Program-made: the position numbers and the translations under genes
The notes under the pieces: model-generated
What the model was told of the DNA's origin: nothing
Databases searched by the model: none
What the model saw: only the letters and a program-made list of their open reading frames with translations
NCBI GenBank assembly: GCA_013176395.1
Contig: JABMLP010000007.1
Location: 1,302,001-1,366,000, forward strand
DNA length: 64,000 nt
Source of the DNA: Venturia oleaginea
Taxonomy: Eukaryota > Ascomycota > Dothideomycetes > Venturiales > Venturiaceae
Direction of reading: 5' to 3'
Part shown: piece after piece, positions 22,560-32,840 of the stretch
How the letters are laid out: each line of letters starts with the position of its first letter
How positions within the stretch are numbered: position 1 is the stretch's first letter

Positions 22560-24346
22560 CTACCTCCTTCCGCCACCGCCACGCATGCCTCCACCACGTC
22601 CGCCGCCTCCTCCTTCTCTGCCACCACCTCCTCCACCGCCACCGCGTCGTCCACCACCGGAGCCAGGCGCATTCGGTATGATAATGAGACCTTTGACAGC
22701 CTTGAGACCCATCTTGCCAACGATGTTCTTCTCCAATCCTGGCACCTCTGGAGCACCAAGGCCCTCAAGAACAAAGCGATTGGCCTGCTGAACAAGCTCT
22801 TCCACATTCCAAGAGGTAACCTTCTGGAAGGTCTTATAGTATCCAAGGAACGCCTGGTAGATCTTCTTTGGACTCTCGTAGGAAGCCAACTGCTGCTGGA
22901 TGTTTCCAATGCTAACATCAATAGGAGTTGGGTATGGTTTGAGCTCGATACCTTTCAGAAGGTTGGTGAATCGCTTCTCAGGCTCGGCCAGAAGGAGAAT
23001 GCCGAAACCTGAAGCCTCAGCTCGAGCTGTTCTACCCAGTCGATGGATGTAGGATTCGCGATCCATGGGCAGACCGCACTGCAAGACGTGAGTGACGTTT
23101 GGGAAATCTATACCTCGAGCGATGACGTCGGTCGCTATGCAAATGCCGCTGGTTGCCTTTCTAAACTCTTCAGTGACCTTTGTACGCTTGGATTGCGTGA
23201 TCCTAGCATGTAGAAGCGACACGCTTGGCATGCCATGTGTAGTGGAGAGAATGTGTCCATAGAAATCGACGTGGGCTGCTGTAGGAGCAAAGACAATGGC
23301 TTTGAACTGCTTTGATTTGGCAATTTCAGCATGAACGGCAGCCACGAGTGCTGGAGCGAGATCGATCATGGTTGGGACGACGATGAGGTATTGAGGAACG
23401 TGGAGATGGGTATTCGCTTCGCCTTTGGGGATGGTAGAGACGTTCTCGTAGTTGTCGTTAAGGATCAACTTAGCTACTGAGCCGAGGGAGTCTTATTCGT
23501 GTCAGCTGGATCAAACATTTCCCAGAAGGACTGCACTGACTACATACCTGGGATTGTAGCGGAAAACAACATGGATTGTCGCGCAACTCTGTCCTTTGGA
23601 GGCAAAGCATGCAAGATCTTCTTGATGTCTGGGAGAAAACCCATGTCGAGCATTCGATCTGCCTCATCCAACACAAGAGAGGTCAAGTTTGACAAACGAA
23701 AGCGCATCTCCTCGTCGGAAAGATGGTCCAGCAGACGTCCTGGAGTTGCTACAAGTATCTGACAGCCATTGTAGATAGCCCTGGCTTCTTTGATCTTGTC
23801 GACACCACCGATTGCCGTGCATACAGTGAATCTAGGATATCTTTGGAGTAATTTCTTGGCCTCGGTAGCTATTTGTAGGGCGAGCTCTCTGGTAGGACTA
23901 ATGACAAGCAGGCCTATGTTGTTGTTTGCTCCTCCCTGGCGCAGAATTCTCTCGATGCTTGGGACCAAAAAGGCGACTGTTTTACCAGTTCCTGTCTTCG
24001 CCTGAGCAAGGACATCTACACCGTGTAGCAATCGATCAATGGTAGCAGCTTGGACTGGCGTCATGTGGTCAAACTTCATATCTTGTGTAATAGTGTCGAC
24101 AATGGTAGCGTCGATGCGGTCTCTTAATGATTCGAAGCGAGGAAGGCTTGATACAGATGGAGTGGCTCCCTCAGCCATTTCGGGATCTGTAGGCTCTGAC
24201 TTGATGACGGTGTTGATTTGCGCGTCAATCAGACCTGCTCTGTTGTTTGATGGATTTGGTCGCTGGCCATCCTGTCGGTCTGGGAATGATCTCTTCTTGC
24301 CTCTGCTCGAGTGTCCGCGATGGTTATTGCCTCTGTATGGAGGCAT
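22560..24346 (-). CDS. DEAD-box ATP-dependent RNA helicase (Mss116/CYT-19-like) with RGG tail
   Basis: An ATP-dependent RNA unwinding or remodelling enzyme of helicase superfamily 2. Exons 23548-24346 and 22560-23476 give 571 residues. All core motifs are visible: Q motif FDHMTPVQAATI, motif I AKTGTGKT, Ia PTRELALQ, Ib TPGRLLDHL, II DEAD (VLDEADRMLDMGF), III SAT, IV IVFAP, V ATDVIARGIDFP and VI HRLGRTARA. The intron lies just after the SAT motif. After the core is an Mss116-type extension (about 100 residues), then a Gly/Arg-rich tail of GGGGRR repeats that probably binds RNA. The N-terminus (MPPYRGNNHRGHSSRGKKRS) is basic but not a clear mitochondrial presequence, so organelle location is undecided. 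Confidence 0.92.
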
Positions 24347-24705
24347 ATTGTAATCTGGTAGTAGAAGTTGTTGTTACTATTGGCAAGGGAGACGTGAGCG
24401 AGAAGTATTTCTTCAAGTCAGAACGCGCTTGCTGAAAACGTCATAGCTCAGGGGAAGCACACGGTCTACACGATTCCTCTTTTGGTCTGATTCCTACAGA
24501 GTTCAATACTGTGGATGTTTTGTTTATTTGTACATGTTTACGTGTAGATGCTTCAACTGGAGTACCGGAATGGAAATATATTATCATGCCGAGTTATGTA
24601 GCGAAATCATTCAAAGAAGCCGAGTAAATCGACCTCATCATCAACTTCTCTCCCGTCAATACCATTGTCACATAATGCTCGACAACTACATTGAGCTTGT
24701 GCTAT
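24347..24705. other. Helicase upstream region up to the copia insertion
   Basis: About 360 bp with the helicase promoter. The last five bases, GCTAT (24701-24705), are the left copy of the copia target-site duplication. I could not identify the missing 5' part of the transporter fragment found on the other side of the element. Confidence 0.5.
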
Positions 24706-24878
24706 TACAAAGTAGCGATGTATGATGTCAAAAGTGTGTGAATACGAGTGGAAATGAATGAATGCATAATGTCTAGAATACAGAGACTGAAGCTGCTTAT
24801 ATGGGCATTAATGAGGCTGTTTGCAGCGATACAAAGAGAGAGAGAGACATCAAACCACAATCCATAATCCACGTTCCA
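24706..24878 (-). repeat. 3' LTR of the copia element
   Basis: 173 bp, identical to the copy at 28462-28634 by direct reading. In element orientation it starts TGGAACGTGG and ends ACTTTGTA. It contains an AGAGAGAGAGAG-type run. Confidence 0.93.
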
Positions 24879-25060
24879 CGCCCCTTCAGCTTTTGAGCGA
24901 TTACAGAGTGAGAAAGATGAATAGACTGAGTGGATGGTTTGAACAACAAAAATGAGTAACTGCCTGACATATGAAAACCCTTGACCCTGTCTGAAAATGA
25001 GACCCTCTGGTGGTTGGTTCTTGAGCCTAACCCAATAAGAATAATACACAAACTGATTCT

Positions 25061-26758
25061 CTAGCCAAACGTGAGTGGCTTGCCTTTGTTAGTCATTCCA
25101 ATCAAGTGCAGAAAATGCTCGAACTTCTGCCTTGAGAGTAGCTTCGTGAACCCATCTGCTGGCATGTCGTTGGTAGGTAGCCATTCTATCTTGATGCGAC
25201 CGGCTTGAATTTCTTGCCTGAGCCAATGGTGGTGTATGTCGACGTGCCGTAACTTAGTAATTAGTTCAGGAGCTTCGGTGGTAACTAGTCGGATAGTCTG
25301 CTGGTTGTCGCATTTGATAATAACGTCTTCAGGTAGTTGAAAATTGATTTCCCTAAAGAGATTCTTCCACCATATTACTTCCTTGCCCACCCTTGAGGCC
25401 GCTAGTAACTCTGCTTCTGTTGACGATGTTGTCACAGTCTTTTGCATTGACGATTTCCATGCAATGAGTCCACCAAAGAGACTGAATTCATAGCCTTGAC
25501 GGCTTTTGCGGGTTTCTGGATCATCACCGTACGATGCATCTGTCGAGATGTGGTGGAGAGGACCCATTTCGTTTCTACCGTCGTAGGTAATGTCGTAATC
25601 CCGGTGATCTCTGAGATAACTGATGCAGTGATTTGCGGCATGAAGATGTTCCGGGCCTGGATTGCATTGGAAACGCGATAATTCAGAGAATGCAAATGCA
25701 ATATCTGCTCTGGTAATGATTGCTGCATATCCGAGGTTACCCACCTTCTGGCGCATTTCCTGAATCTGTCCTTTTGTTGCTTCTCCAGTGTATTTAACCA
25801 GTGGCGCTGAAGGTAATGGTGTATGGACAGTGTGCGTCAGTAGAGAGGATTCAAATCGCTTGCATACCTTGTTAATGTAGGCGCCCTGGTTCAATGTGAG
25901 GGTTCTCTTTTCTCGATTCCTGGTAACTTCAATGCCAAGGAAGAGGTGAGGTTCTCCCATCATTCGGATGTCGTATTTGGCGGTAAGTTTAGCCTCAAAA
26001 TCCTCAAAGTGTCGCTGGTGCTCTTTGCGAAATAGCACAATGATGTCGTCAACAAAGAAGAAGACTAGGAGGTATTCGTTGTGGTAGAGACAATTGACTC
26101 CTACTACCGGGAATAATCCAATGGATTGCAAGAAGCCTGATATGTCGTTGTGCCAGAGATGAGGTGACCGGCGGAGTCCGTATAGGGCCATCAAAATATG
26201 CCAAAGTTGGCCTTTCTCTCCGAAACCTGGAGGTGGTGTTGTGTAGATGACTTCATCTAGTTTAGCGTTAAGGAATGCTGTGATAGCATCATACTTCCTC
26301 GCCTCAAGTCCGAAGTATGCACAGAGAGCCATTAAGAATCTCATAACTTCTGCTGCCAGGGTTGCTGCATACGTGTCAAGATCGGTCAACGGCTGCTTGT
26401 CGCCTCGTACACATAATCGTGCCTTAAGTCTGGTGAGATAGCCTTCGCTGTCGAATTTGTAGTCAAAGACCCACTTGAGTGGAATAGGTTTCGGTGAGAT
26501 TCCTGGCGTGTGGGATATGACTTTGAACACCCCTTTCTTCTTGCAGCGATCGATCTCTTCGCACATAGCTTGCAGCCATTCTGTCCATGATGGGTGCTTC
26601 TTTGCTTGATCGTATGTCTGAGGAACTGGTGGAAGGTTATCCCTATGTCGGCGCGCAGTTTGGATGAAGGTATGAAATGTACTGGACCATTCTGAAGATG
26701 GGAGGGTAACTTTCCTTATGAAGAATGAAGTTGCAATTGCACTGCCGGTGTAGTGTGC
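25061..26758 (-). CDS. Copia reverse transcriptase-RNase H region
   Basis: The frame is open from about 26758, and the first ATG lies at 26566. Conserved copia features: NLPPVPQTYDQA linker, WVFDYKFDSEGYLTRLKARL, QLWHILMALYGLRRSPHLWH, the catalytic FFVDDIIVLF, the YAAIITRADIAFAFSEL segment, and RNase H motifs ending in HVDIHHHWLRQEI and TKLLSR. It overlaps the end of gag in the -1 frame. No internal stop. Protease and integrase are not encoded upstream. Confidence 0.92.
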   Translation of the reverse strand, partial: AHYTGSAIATSFFIRKVTLPSSEWSSTFHTFIQTARRHRDNLPPVPQTYDQAKKHPSWTEWLQAMCEEIDRCKKKGVFKVISHTPGISPKPIPLKWVFDYKFDSEGYLTRLKARLCVRGDKQPLTDLDTYAATLAAEVMRFLMALCAYFGLEARKYDAITAFLNAKLDEVIYTTPPPGFGEKGQLWHILMALYGLRRSPHLWHNDISGFLQSIGLFPVVGVNCLYHNEYLLVFFFVDDIIVLFRKEHQRHFEDFEAKLTAKYDIRMMGEPHLFLGIEVTRNREKRTLTLNQGAYINKVCKRFESSLLTHTVHTPLPSAPLVKYTGEATKGQIQEMRQKVGNLGYAAIITRADIAFAFSELSRFQCNPGPEHLHAANHCISYLRDHRDYDITYDGRNEMGPLHHISTDASYGDDPETRKSRQGYEFSLFGGLIAWKSSMQKTVTTSSTEAELLAASRVGKEVIWWKNLFREINFQLPEDVIIKCDNQQTIRLVTTEAPELITKLRHVDIHHHWLRQEIQAGRIKIEWLPTNDMPADGFTKLLSRQKFEHFLHLIGMTNKGKPLTFG

Positions 26759-28224
26759 ATCCGGCCAGATCTGGTTCGGCGCTCGAGAATCTCTACTTTG
26801 CTCACGTCGTGCCTTGGCTTAATAGCGGCGTCCTGGGTAGTGAATTTTCCGAATGTGCGAGTGCGTTGAACTGGTTCTTCCTCCTTATCGTCCCGATCGG
26901 GAAGGTCCTTATCCTTGCTGGTGTTATCTTCCTGCTGAACTGGTGCTGTTGCTTTCGGAATTGTAAACAGAATATCATCCTTAAGTAGATCCGGAGGTTT
27001 AATCCCAGGTTCTGTTGGCATCCGTGGTGGAGGTGCTATGATGATAGATGGCTGAATTGCTTCTGAAATGATTGCTGCGGCATCCAGTTCTGTAGGATCA
27101 AAAATGTAGTCACTCTCGTCAAAGATAACATCCCGAGAACGGATCACCTTACGCTGTGTTGGGACATAGACCCTGAAGATATTGGTACCTTTAGCTTCCT
27201 TCCACTTCTTGTACTCGGCTTTATCCTTGTCCACCATACTTTGAATCCTGGGGTCCTTCAATGCCTTAGCCACCTTCTCAACAATCTCGGGTTTGAATAC
27301 GAAATCATCTTTGTGCGGGATGCCTGTGCAATAGGAGCAGTTACCCGGTCGGTGGAACTTGTGGTTGTTGCCGCAAGGACACTTCTTCTTGTTCTTGTTG
27401 CCGGATTGTGAGCCGTCGGGGCCTAGGCCGTTCAGAGAGGCTTGTCCAGTGTAAAATGCAGCCATGTTCTGGCCACCTGGTACTGGCATTGATTGTGGGC
27501 GCGAGTTCTGGTATGATCGAAAATCGTTTAGAAGATCTGGCACAGTTTTAAGGCGGTAATTTGGATCCTGCAAGCCCGCACGGCACTGATCTGCCCAGAT
27601 GTTGTCTATCTTGTGAAGCAAGTTAATGATTTGGAACATCGGCATCTTGCCCTTTGACTCTGCGAGTTCCGCCTTCGTAATCTTCTCAAAGACTACAGTC
27701 ACTTTGTCCAGGAGAATCCTCCAATCTTGACTTGCTGTATCCATCATAAGTGTTGAAAACCAGAGATTCTGTAGCTGGAAGTTGACCGCCTCGTCCGTAG
27801 GTTTGTTGCGCTTCTGGAGCTTGATAAGGGTGTCTCGAACTGAGGACGTGTCAGAGATCGTGTCAAGGTTAGAGTGGGTGATGTGTTTCCTAATCCAGTC
27901 GTGAATATGGATGAGGGCGGCGTCTTCTCGTTGATACTGAGCGTTCTTGAAGTTGTATTCAGTGACGAGAAGCTTATATTTTTCGATGCCTCTATCGTCC
28001 AAGTTCTCCACTTCGTTGACCGCGTTGTTCGACGCCTTTGCTGCTGTTGGTACTGTGGGTGCTGCTGTGTGCTCCTTCGACGTTGTACTATCGGGATTGA
28101 TGATATCCCATACGTGGTTGTCGATGGCTGTTTGCTTTACTGACTGGATGAAGAGTGGCCATTCAGTATGATCGTTCAGTACGACTTCCACCCGCTGGGT
28201 GGAGTTTGTGGTAGTTATTGACAT
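26716..28224 (-). CDS. Copia Gag fused to integrase C-terminal remnant
   Basis: 502 codons. The first ~300 residues are a copia-type Gag (DHTEWPLFIQSVKQTAIDNH at the start, ending with the zinc-knuckle-like CPCGNNHKFHRPGNC). After residue ~330 the sequence jumps to FRVYVPTQRKVIRSRDVIFD, which in complete copia polyproteins follows the integrase core. The aspartic protease and DDE integrase are therefore deleted in frame. The stop TAA at 26716 lies inside the pol frame overlap. Confidence 0.9.
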   Translation of the reverse strand: MSITTTNSTQRVEVVLNDHTEWPLFIQSVKQTAIDNHVWDIINPDSTTSKEHTAAPTVPTAAKASNNAVNEVENLDDRGIEKYKLLVTEYNFKNAQYQREDAALIHIHDWIRKHITHSNLDTISDTSSVRDTLIKLQKRNKPTDEAVNFQLQNLWFSTLMMDTASQDWRILLDKVTVVFEKITKAELAESKGKMPMFQIINLLHKIDNIWADQCRAGLQDPNYRLKTVPDLLNDFRSYQNSRPQSMPVPGGQNMAAFYTGQASLNGLGPDGSQSGNKNKKKCPCGNNHKFHRPGNCSYCTGIPHKDDFVFKPEIVEKVAKALKDPRIQSMVDKDKAEYKKWKEAKGTNIFRVYVPTQRKVIRSRDVIFDESDYIFDPTELDAAAIISEAIQPSIIIAPPPRMPTEPGIKPPDLLKDDILFTIPKATAPVQQEDNTSKDKDLPDRDDKEEEPVQRTRTFGKFTTQDAAIKPRHDVSKVEILERRTRSGRMHTTPAVQLQLHSS

Positions 28225-28448
28225 GCTGTTTTCGCGACTTTCTGCTGTTTCTCAGTGTTACCGGCAAAGTATCGTGTATGGAAAGTGTCAAGAGCTATTT
28301 TCAATGAGGCCTACAGTCTCTCAAACTGTGTGTAGTGGCTCTCAGTATGTCGTTTGTAGTACGTGGTGTACGAAAAGTGTGATGCTGCTTTGCCGAAATG
28401 CGCGGGTTCACGTGATATCGTGCAGAAAATTGGTGAGACCCTAGTATT

Positions 28449-28461
28449 CCGGGCTCATAAC
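28449..28461 (-). other. Primer-binding site matching initiator tRNA-Met anticodon arm
   Basis: Directly after the 5' LTR the transcribed strand reads GTTATGAGCCCGG. It is complementary to CCGGGCTCATAAC, the anticodon stem-loop of eukaryotic initiator tRNA-Met. This internal site implies priming by a half-tRNA, as established for Drosophila copia, rather than by the tRNA 3' end. Confidence 0.75.
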
Positions 28462-28634
28462 TACAAAGTAGCGATGTATGATGTCAAAAGTGTGTGAATA
28501 CGAGTGGAAATGAATGAATGCATAATGTCTAGAATACAGAGACTGAAGCTGCTTATATGGGCATTAATGAGGCTGTTTGCAGCGATACAAAGAGAGAGAG
28601 AGACATCAAACCACAATCCATAATCCACGTTCCA
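28462..28634 (-). repeat. 5' LTR of the copia element
   Basis: 173 bp, identical to 24706-24878. It should contain the element promoter. It is followed on the outer side by the target duplication GCTAT. Confidence 0.93.
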
Positions 28635-28639
28635 GCTAT

Positions 28640-29340
28640 TGAAATGCCTTATCATGAACCAGGGCCTTCACGCCCGTCTCGCAACTTGGCATTCTCACCA
28701 TGTGCCAGGGGTTTGTGAGGACCCCTGGTGCGTTGTATGCTTGTAGGACTCTCATGGATATCTTTGAGGGTAGCCTGACGCATGCCGCTGCTTTGACAAT
28801 GGTGAGCCAGATCGGTCGTCTTCTAGAGCATCAGCATACTGAAACACCAAGGGATCATACTATCGAAAGCACGAGTTGCCTGTTCGATATGCATGCTTCA
28901 CCACGAGTGCTTTGATCGGTGGCTCTTTTAGCAGTGTAAGTCTTGTCACCCCCTTCATACCATTGGTTCTGACTCCATAGTTCCTCGCCTATGTAATCAA
29001 CTTTGTGGATGGCACCGCAGGAATAAGTTTCTGGCGCTGGATTTTCATCCTTGAAGGCATCTTCAACATTTGCGTTGCACTATGTACCTTATCCACCCTT
29101 CCCCGCTTCCCAGCAGAATCAACATTCCTCGAACCAGCAGAAAATTATCACCTTCTTGACCGCCTGGCCATCGAACGAGGCGACGAAGCAGAATCATTCA
29201 ACGACCAACCCTGGCTCGCCTTCCTCCTTAACTGGCAGAATATCGTAATGAAGACGATGGTAAAACACTCATGGTGTACAAAAGGATCCGTTGACGTGCA
29301 GATTCAGGTTCTCGTCGGACTTATCTTTGGTAAATTCTAG
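28640..29340 (+). pseudogene. Fragment of an MFS transporter (allantoate permease-like family)
   Basis: Pieces match the anion:cation symporter subfamily of MFS carriers: GILTMCQGFVRTPGALYACR, GSYYRKHELPVRYACFTTSA, and FWRWIFILEGIF followed by LPRFPAESTFLEPAENYHLL. Introns 28802-28851 and 28936-28980 join these segments in phase 0. The 5' part before about 28640 is missing, and the sequence near 28650-28690 is frameshifted (an EMP...N-type motif is recognisable but out of frame). The 3' half of the protein stops early at 29340. The copia insertion point lies directly upstream, so it may have cut the gene, but I could not find the other half beyond the element. Confidence 0.7.
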
Positions 29341-29669
29341 CGAGTTCCCATGAGCGATGAAGGGTGCGATCGATTCAACTAAGGGCTGGTCTTTGAATTT
29401 CTTCATCGGGACGGTTATTTCCCATCAAGCCTGCTTCTTGATAGCCTAATGTTCGGAGCTTGAACCAGAGGAATGCCCTCGTCCTAGTAAAGCGGCTCGA
29501 AATCATCGTTGCTAGTATTGATTGCTGATACTTTGTGAATGCGTACGCTTCTTCGTACCGCCAATGCTCCATCTACTCTTTTTCTTTTGGTATCTTTCAC
29601 GTTGTGCCTCTTCGAACCACTGGGCCTTCCGAGGCCCGCATTCATCTTTGCCGATGTACTTGATCGAAC

Positions 29670-30692
29670 TCAGAAGGAGTGTAGTGTTGTCGCCAACTCC
29701 GCCCGCGTGACCAGACTTACTCTCGGCACGATTGGTATCGTACTCTGGGTCTCCATACCGTGCTTTGAATGTTGGCAACAGGTTATCTGGATATAGGGCA
29801 CGACCTTTTGTTCCATGGTCACCATGAGCGTACATGTTGGAGGTTCTGAATCAAATTTTAAGCCTTCAGCTGCAATTGCCTCAGCTCGAGGTTTTGTGTA
29901 ACCTGTAGCTAGATGATCCAAAGCACCACTTGAAAATTTGGTGGATGTTTCGATGTGAAATTGGTACATCGGCAGAATGTTGGAAGGCGGCCTTTGTATC
30001 GGATGTTGTTGTGGTTGTTGGTGGAGTACCGGTGCTCCCAGGTCGTTTAGTTGATGTTCAGCAGGACTTCGCGTGGGTCTATCGTGAGATGGTAAAGGAA
30101 GTAGTGATAGGTTTCTGGGCTGCTCTTGAAGCTGCGGGGGAGGTTGTGATTGTGGTGTAGCAGGACCAAGTTCCATCAACCCAATTTTCAGACCCGCATC
30201 AGACGGCCGCTATTGATTCTGCTGGTGCAATCTTTGATCCACCGCACTGTTGGCTTGTTGTTCGGGTGCTGAAATTTGACCATGGGAGACGAGTTCATGG
30301 CAACGATATCGAATCTAAGGCGATTTAACACAATTTTATTCTTCCTGCTTGAGCACCCATTGGCACTTTCCGAGAACATCGCGCCATTTTTTAATAGAAC
30401 CTCCTGGACCCAAGGAAGACTTGTATTTGCTGATCTGAATAAGGAATCTCAATATCTTGCCTTGATATTGCAGGGCAGTTCTGGCGACCTCGTCTTTTTG
30501 CGCTTGCAGTGCTTCGTCAGCCTTAACGTCTTTGACCTGTATCAAAGCCTTTTTCAAGGACTCGAGTTCGCATATGAGTTCGAAATGATCATGTCTTGAT
30601 CCGGCACTGTCCTTGAAAGCCTTACTGAGTTCTCTCATAAAGTTGATTCCAGATATGGAGTCGCCAACTGAGATGCGGAAGGGGACGGTCAT
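29670..30692 (-). pseudogene. Remnant of a fungal VPFGFSVGDFI-type protein
   Basis: The frame from 30692 starts MTVPFRISVGDSISGINFM and continues through FELICELESLKKALIQVK to GKCQWVLKQEE. This is the hallmark N-terminal domain of a large fungal family found with ubiquitin-like, ankyrin or kinase C-termini. A stop follows (30336) and the homologous text continues in another frame, then becomes a Gln/Pro-rich frame (29670-30179). Several stops and a frame change make it a likely pseudogene. An alternative is a gene with introns I failed to place. Confidence 0.5.
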
Positions 30693-30977
30693 GACCGCTA
30701 TAATCTTTTTCGCGAGATCCGATAGGCGTGTTGTCGACCATATGCTTTTGCTATGATATGTCAGTTGTTGAGTGTATGGAACAGGTCCGAGGTCAGAAAC
30801 GAAGGTTGTTGTCGATGTTGAGAATGAGGCTATGTATATGTAAGACCTGCGCCTCAATCTTGGGTATACTAGTACTCCATCATCATTCATTGGTTAAGCA
30901 ATTGAACGTTTTCATGTGTCGCGTGGCAGGCTGATGATGGAGATATGTTTTCACGCATTTGCATGTACCTCTACCAG

Positions 30978-31112
30978 GGTGCCCCAGTCATGTATCAACA
31001 ACGAATGAAAACAGGGCTCTAGTAGGAATGTTTCACCAGTCAGTGGCATCAGATCCCGCGGTCGATCAGCTTACCAGCCAATGAGTACCAATCAAAAACG
31101 TTGAAATATTGG
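30978..31112. repeat. Diverged copy of a short MITE-like element
   Basis: It shares GTATCAACAACGAATGAAAA-type sequence, then GTCGATCAGCTTACCAGCCA and GAGTACCAATCAAAAACGTT, with the element nested at 48941-49084. The terminal inverted repeats are decayed here (GTGCCCCAG at the left end). Confidence 0.5.
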
Positions 31113-32840
31113 TAATGTCCAAACGGAAGTGGAGAGGTTGTGGTTGTTAGCAACGGCATCGTCTGATACATGAACTCTGAAAAGCCTCGAACTATTCAGT
31201 GTTTTTGGTTGATCAAAACCTTCTACGAGAACAGCAATGGAGTGGTAAAGGTAGACATTCAGGAGACTAGGTACGGAGTAACAACCGAGACTGGTGGCAT
31301 GCGCGATAGAATTGAGACAACGATATCGATGCGATCCTTTCGAACGTGTTTGTTCAGATTCGGGCATGTGCGATAGCAGCACTCGGAGCCAGCGTTGACC
31401 TCTTGGTTCAAGATCAGCAGGGCAGCATTAGCAGTGGTTTAGTGCTGCTGTACTGAGGAATATTGTGTTGACGTTCACGTATCGTACCTCGGTACGAGAG
31501 AAGAAGGACCGAAATCTGGGAACCTCCTGGTGCCTTTACCATACACCATACCTAGTAAACAGGGTCTTGCTGCTAAGAGATGCTTGGAATGCCGCCATCA
31601 GGCCGCAACGATCTCGTCAACTCATACTCTTCAAGAAAAAAGCGACTTCATCACAACAGCTTCGAATTATCATCGATATCGATACATGTTTGGCGATATT
31701 CTTCCTTGAAATTGCCAGAAAATTATTGATATCGGTATTAAATTTAGAGATTACTGTTTGAAGGTATTCTACGGGCTAGAGCAAGCATGAGTTGAATGAA
31801 CTCTGCCATGATGCGACGATGAATAATTCTTTTCAATACTCCTACGACACATACATGAAAAGGGGTCGCAGCTTTGAATGTGGCTTGCTGACAGATGCTG
31901 CAATCGCGCTGTCTCATATCTCGGACAAGGCCGTCGATATTGTGATTATATAACCATATCCATCAAAATTTCCAATCAGGAAGGGTCAAGAGAGATTTGC
32001 ACAAAGCTTTTTATGCATATGCATATGCAAGGGTAATGAAACTTGCACCGCCTCTTGGGCTTCTGCTGTCTCTCCGGCCAGTGCAAGGACTAGGGCCTGT
32101 AACGGAGACACCGACTCGTGCGGGAATACAGCCAATAGAAGGAAGCTATAGAGGCGAAGAGACTGCCACCCGATTGGTTGGGTATCTATCCGACCCGATC
32201 CGGAAGACGTTTGGCCCGAAAGAGAAGCCCTCGTGCAAGTTATCCTGATTGATTTGCTCTCAATTGCTCGGTTATCGGGATTTCTCCATTCTTCCTAATC
32301 GGAGACGCCAGACTCGTCGATGAGACGCTCCATGCCCTCTGAACCAGGTTGCGGGAACAACAAGTTTGGAGGGACGGATTGATATTGAACATGTGCGAGG
32401 CCTTGATCAATGGATAAGAGCACATCTAAAATGTTGACAGTGTGTTCTGCAATGTAAGTTCGTCTGCCAGGCAAGGCCTAAGGTTTGGACTTTGGAACTA
32501 AGATAGTGCCCTCCGCCCTTGAACCTCGATTATGATGTCAAACACTGCGGGGAGTTTGAAGCTTGGGTAACTCCTGCAAGAAATCCAATCTGCACCAGCA
32601 CCAGCACAGGTATTCTTGGATTCTCGGGGTTCTCGAGGCGGTGCAATGCATGCTGGTGGCTTGATCCCGATTCCTAGCAGGCCCCACTACAGCACTCTAA
32701 TTCACTTACCAGTACATAACCTCCTGCTCCCCAATTATATATCAAGACAACACGTCCTCCCCTAATACATCTATCTGTATACCAAAGCGGTGTACTCGAC
32801 GAAGCATCCTCATCCGAAGCATCCTCTCCTCTCCGCCGCA
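31113..32840. other. Intergenic upstream of the metacaspase gene
   Basis: About 1.7 kb. A frame from 32036 (MKLAPPLGLLLSLRPVQG..., ~70 codons) starts like a signal peptide but has no family support and no splice context. The remainder has no recognised gene. The last ~100 bp is a CT-rich leader for the metacaspase. Confidence 0.4.

Larger units (their letters stand above)
24706..28634 (-). mobile_element. Ty1/copia LTR retrotransposon, internally deleted
   Basis: A 3929-bp element transcribed on the minus strand. The two 173-bp LTRs look identical base for base. It is flanked by the 5-bp target duplication GCTAT (24701-24705 and 28635-28639). Internally, in transcription order, are a primer-binding site, gag, a short remnant of the integrase C-terminal region, reverse transcriptase-RNase H, and a purine-rich GCTGAAGGGGCG next to the 3' LTR. 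Protease and the integrase catalytic core are absent. Identical LTRs and an intact duplication imply recent insertion, so movement was probably supplied in trans by a full-length relative. Confidence 0.93.

Noticed and set aside
32036..32248. Signal-peptide-like 70-codon frame
   Set aside because: Only the first 18 residues look meaningful; no intron, cysteine or family support.
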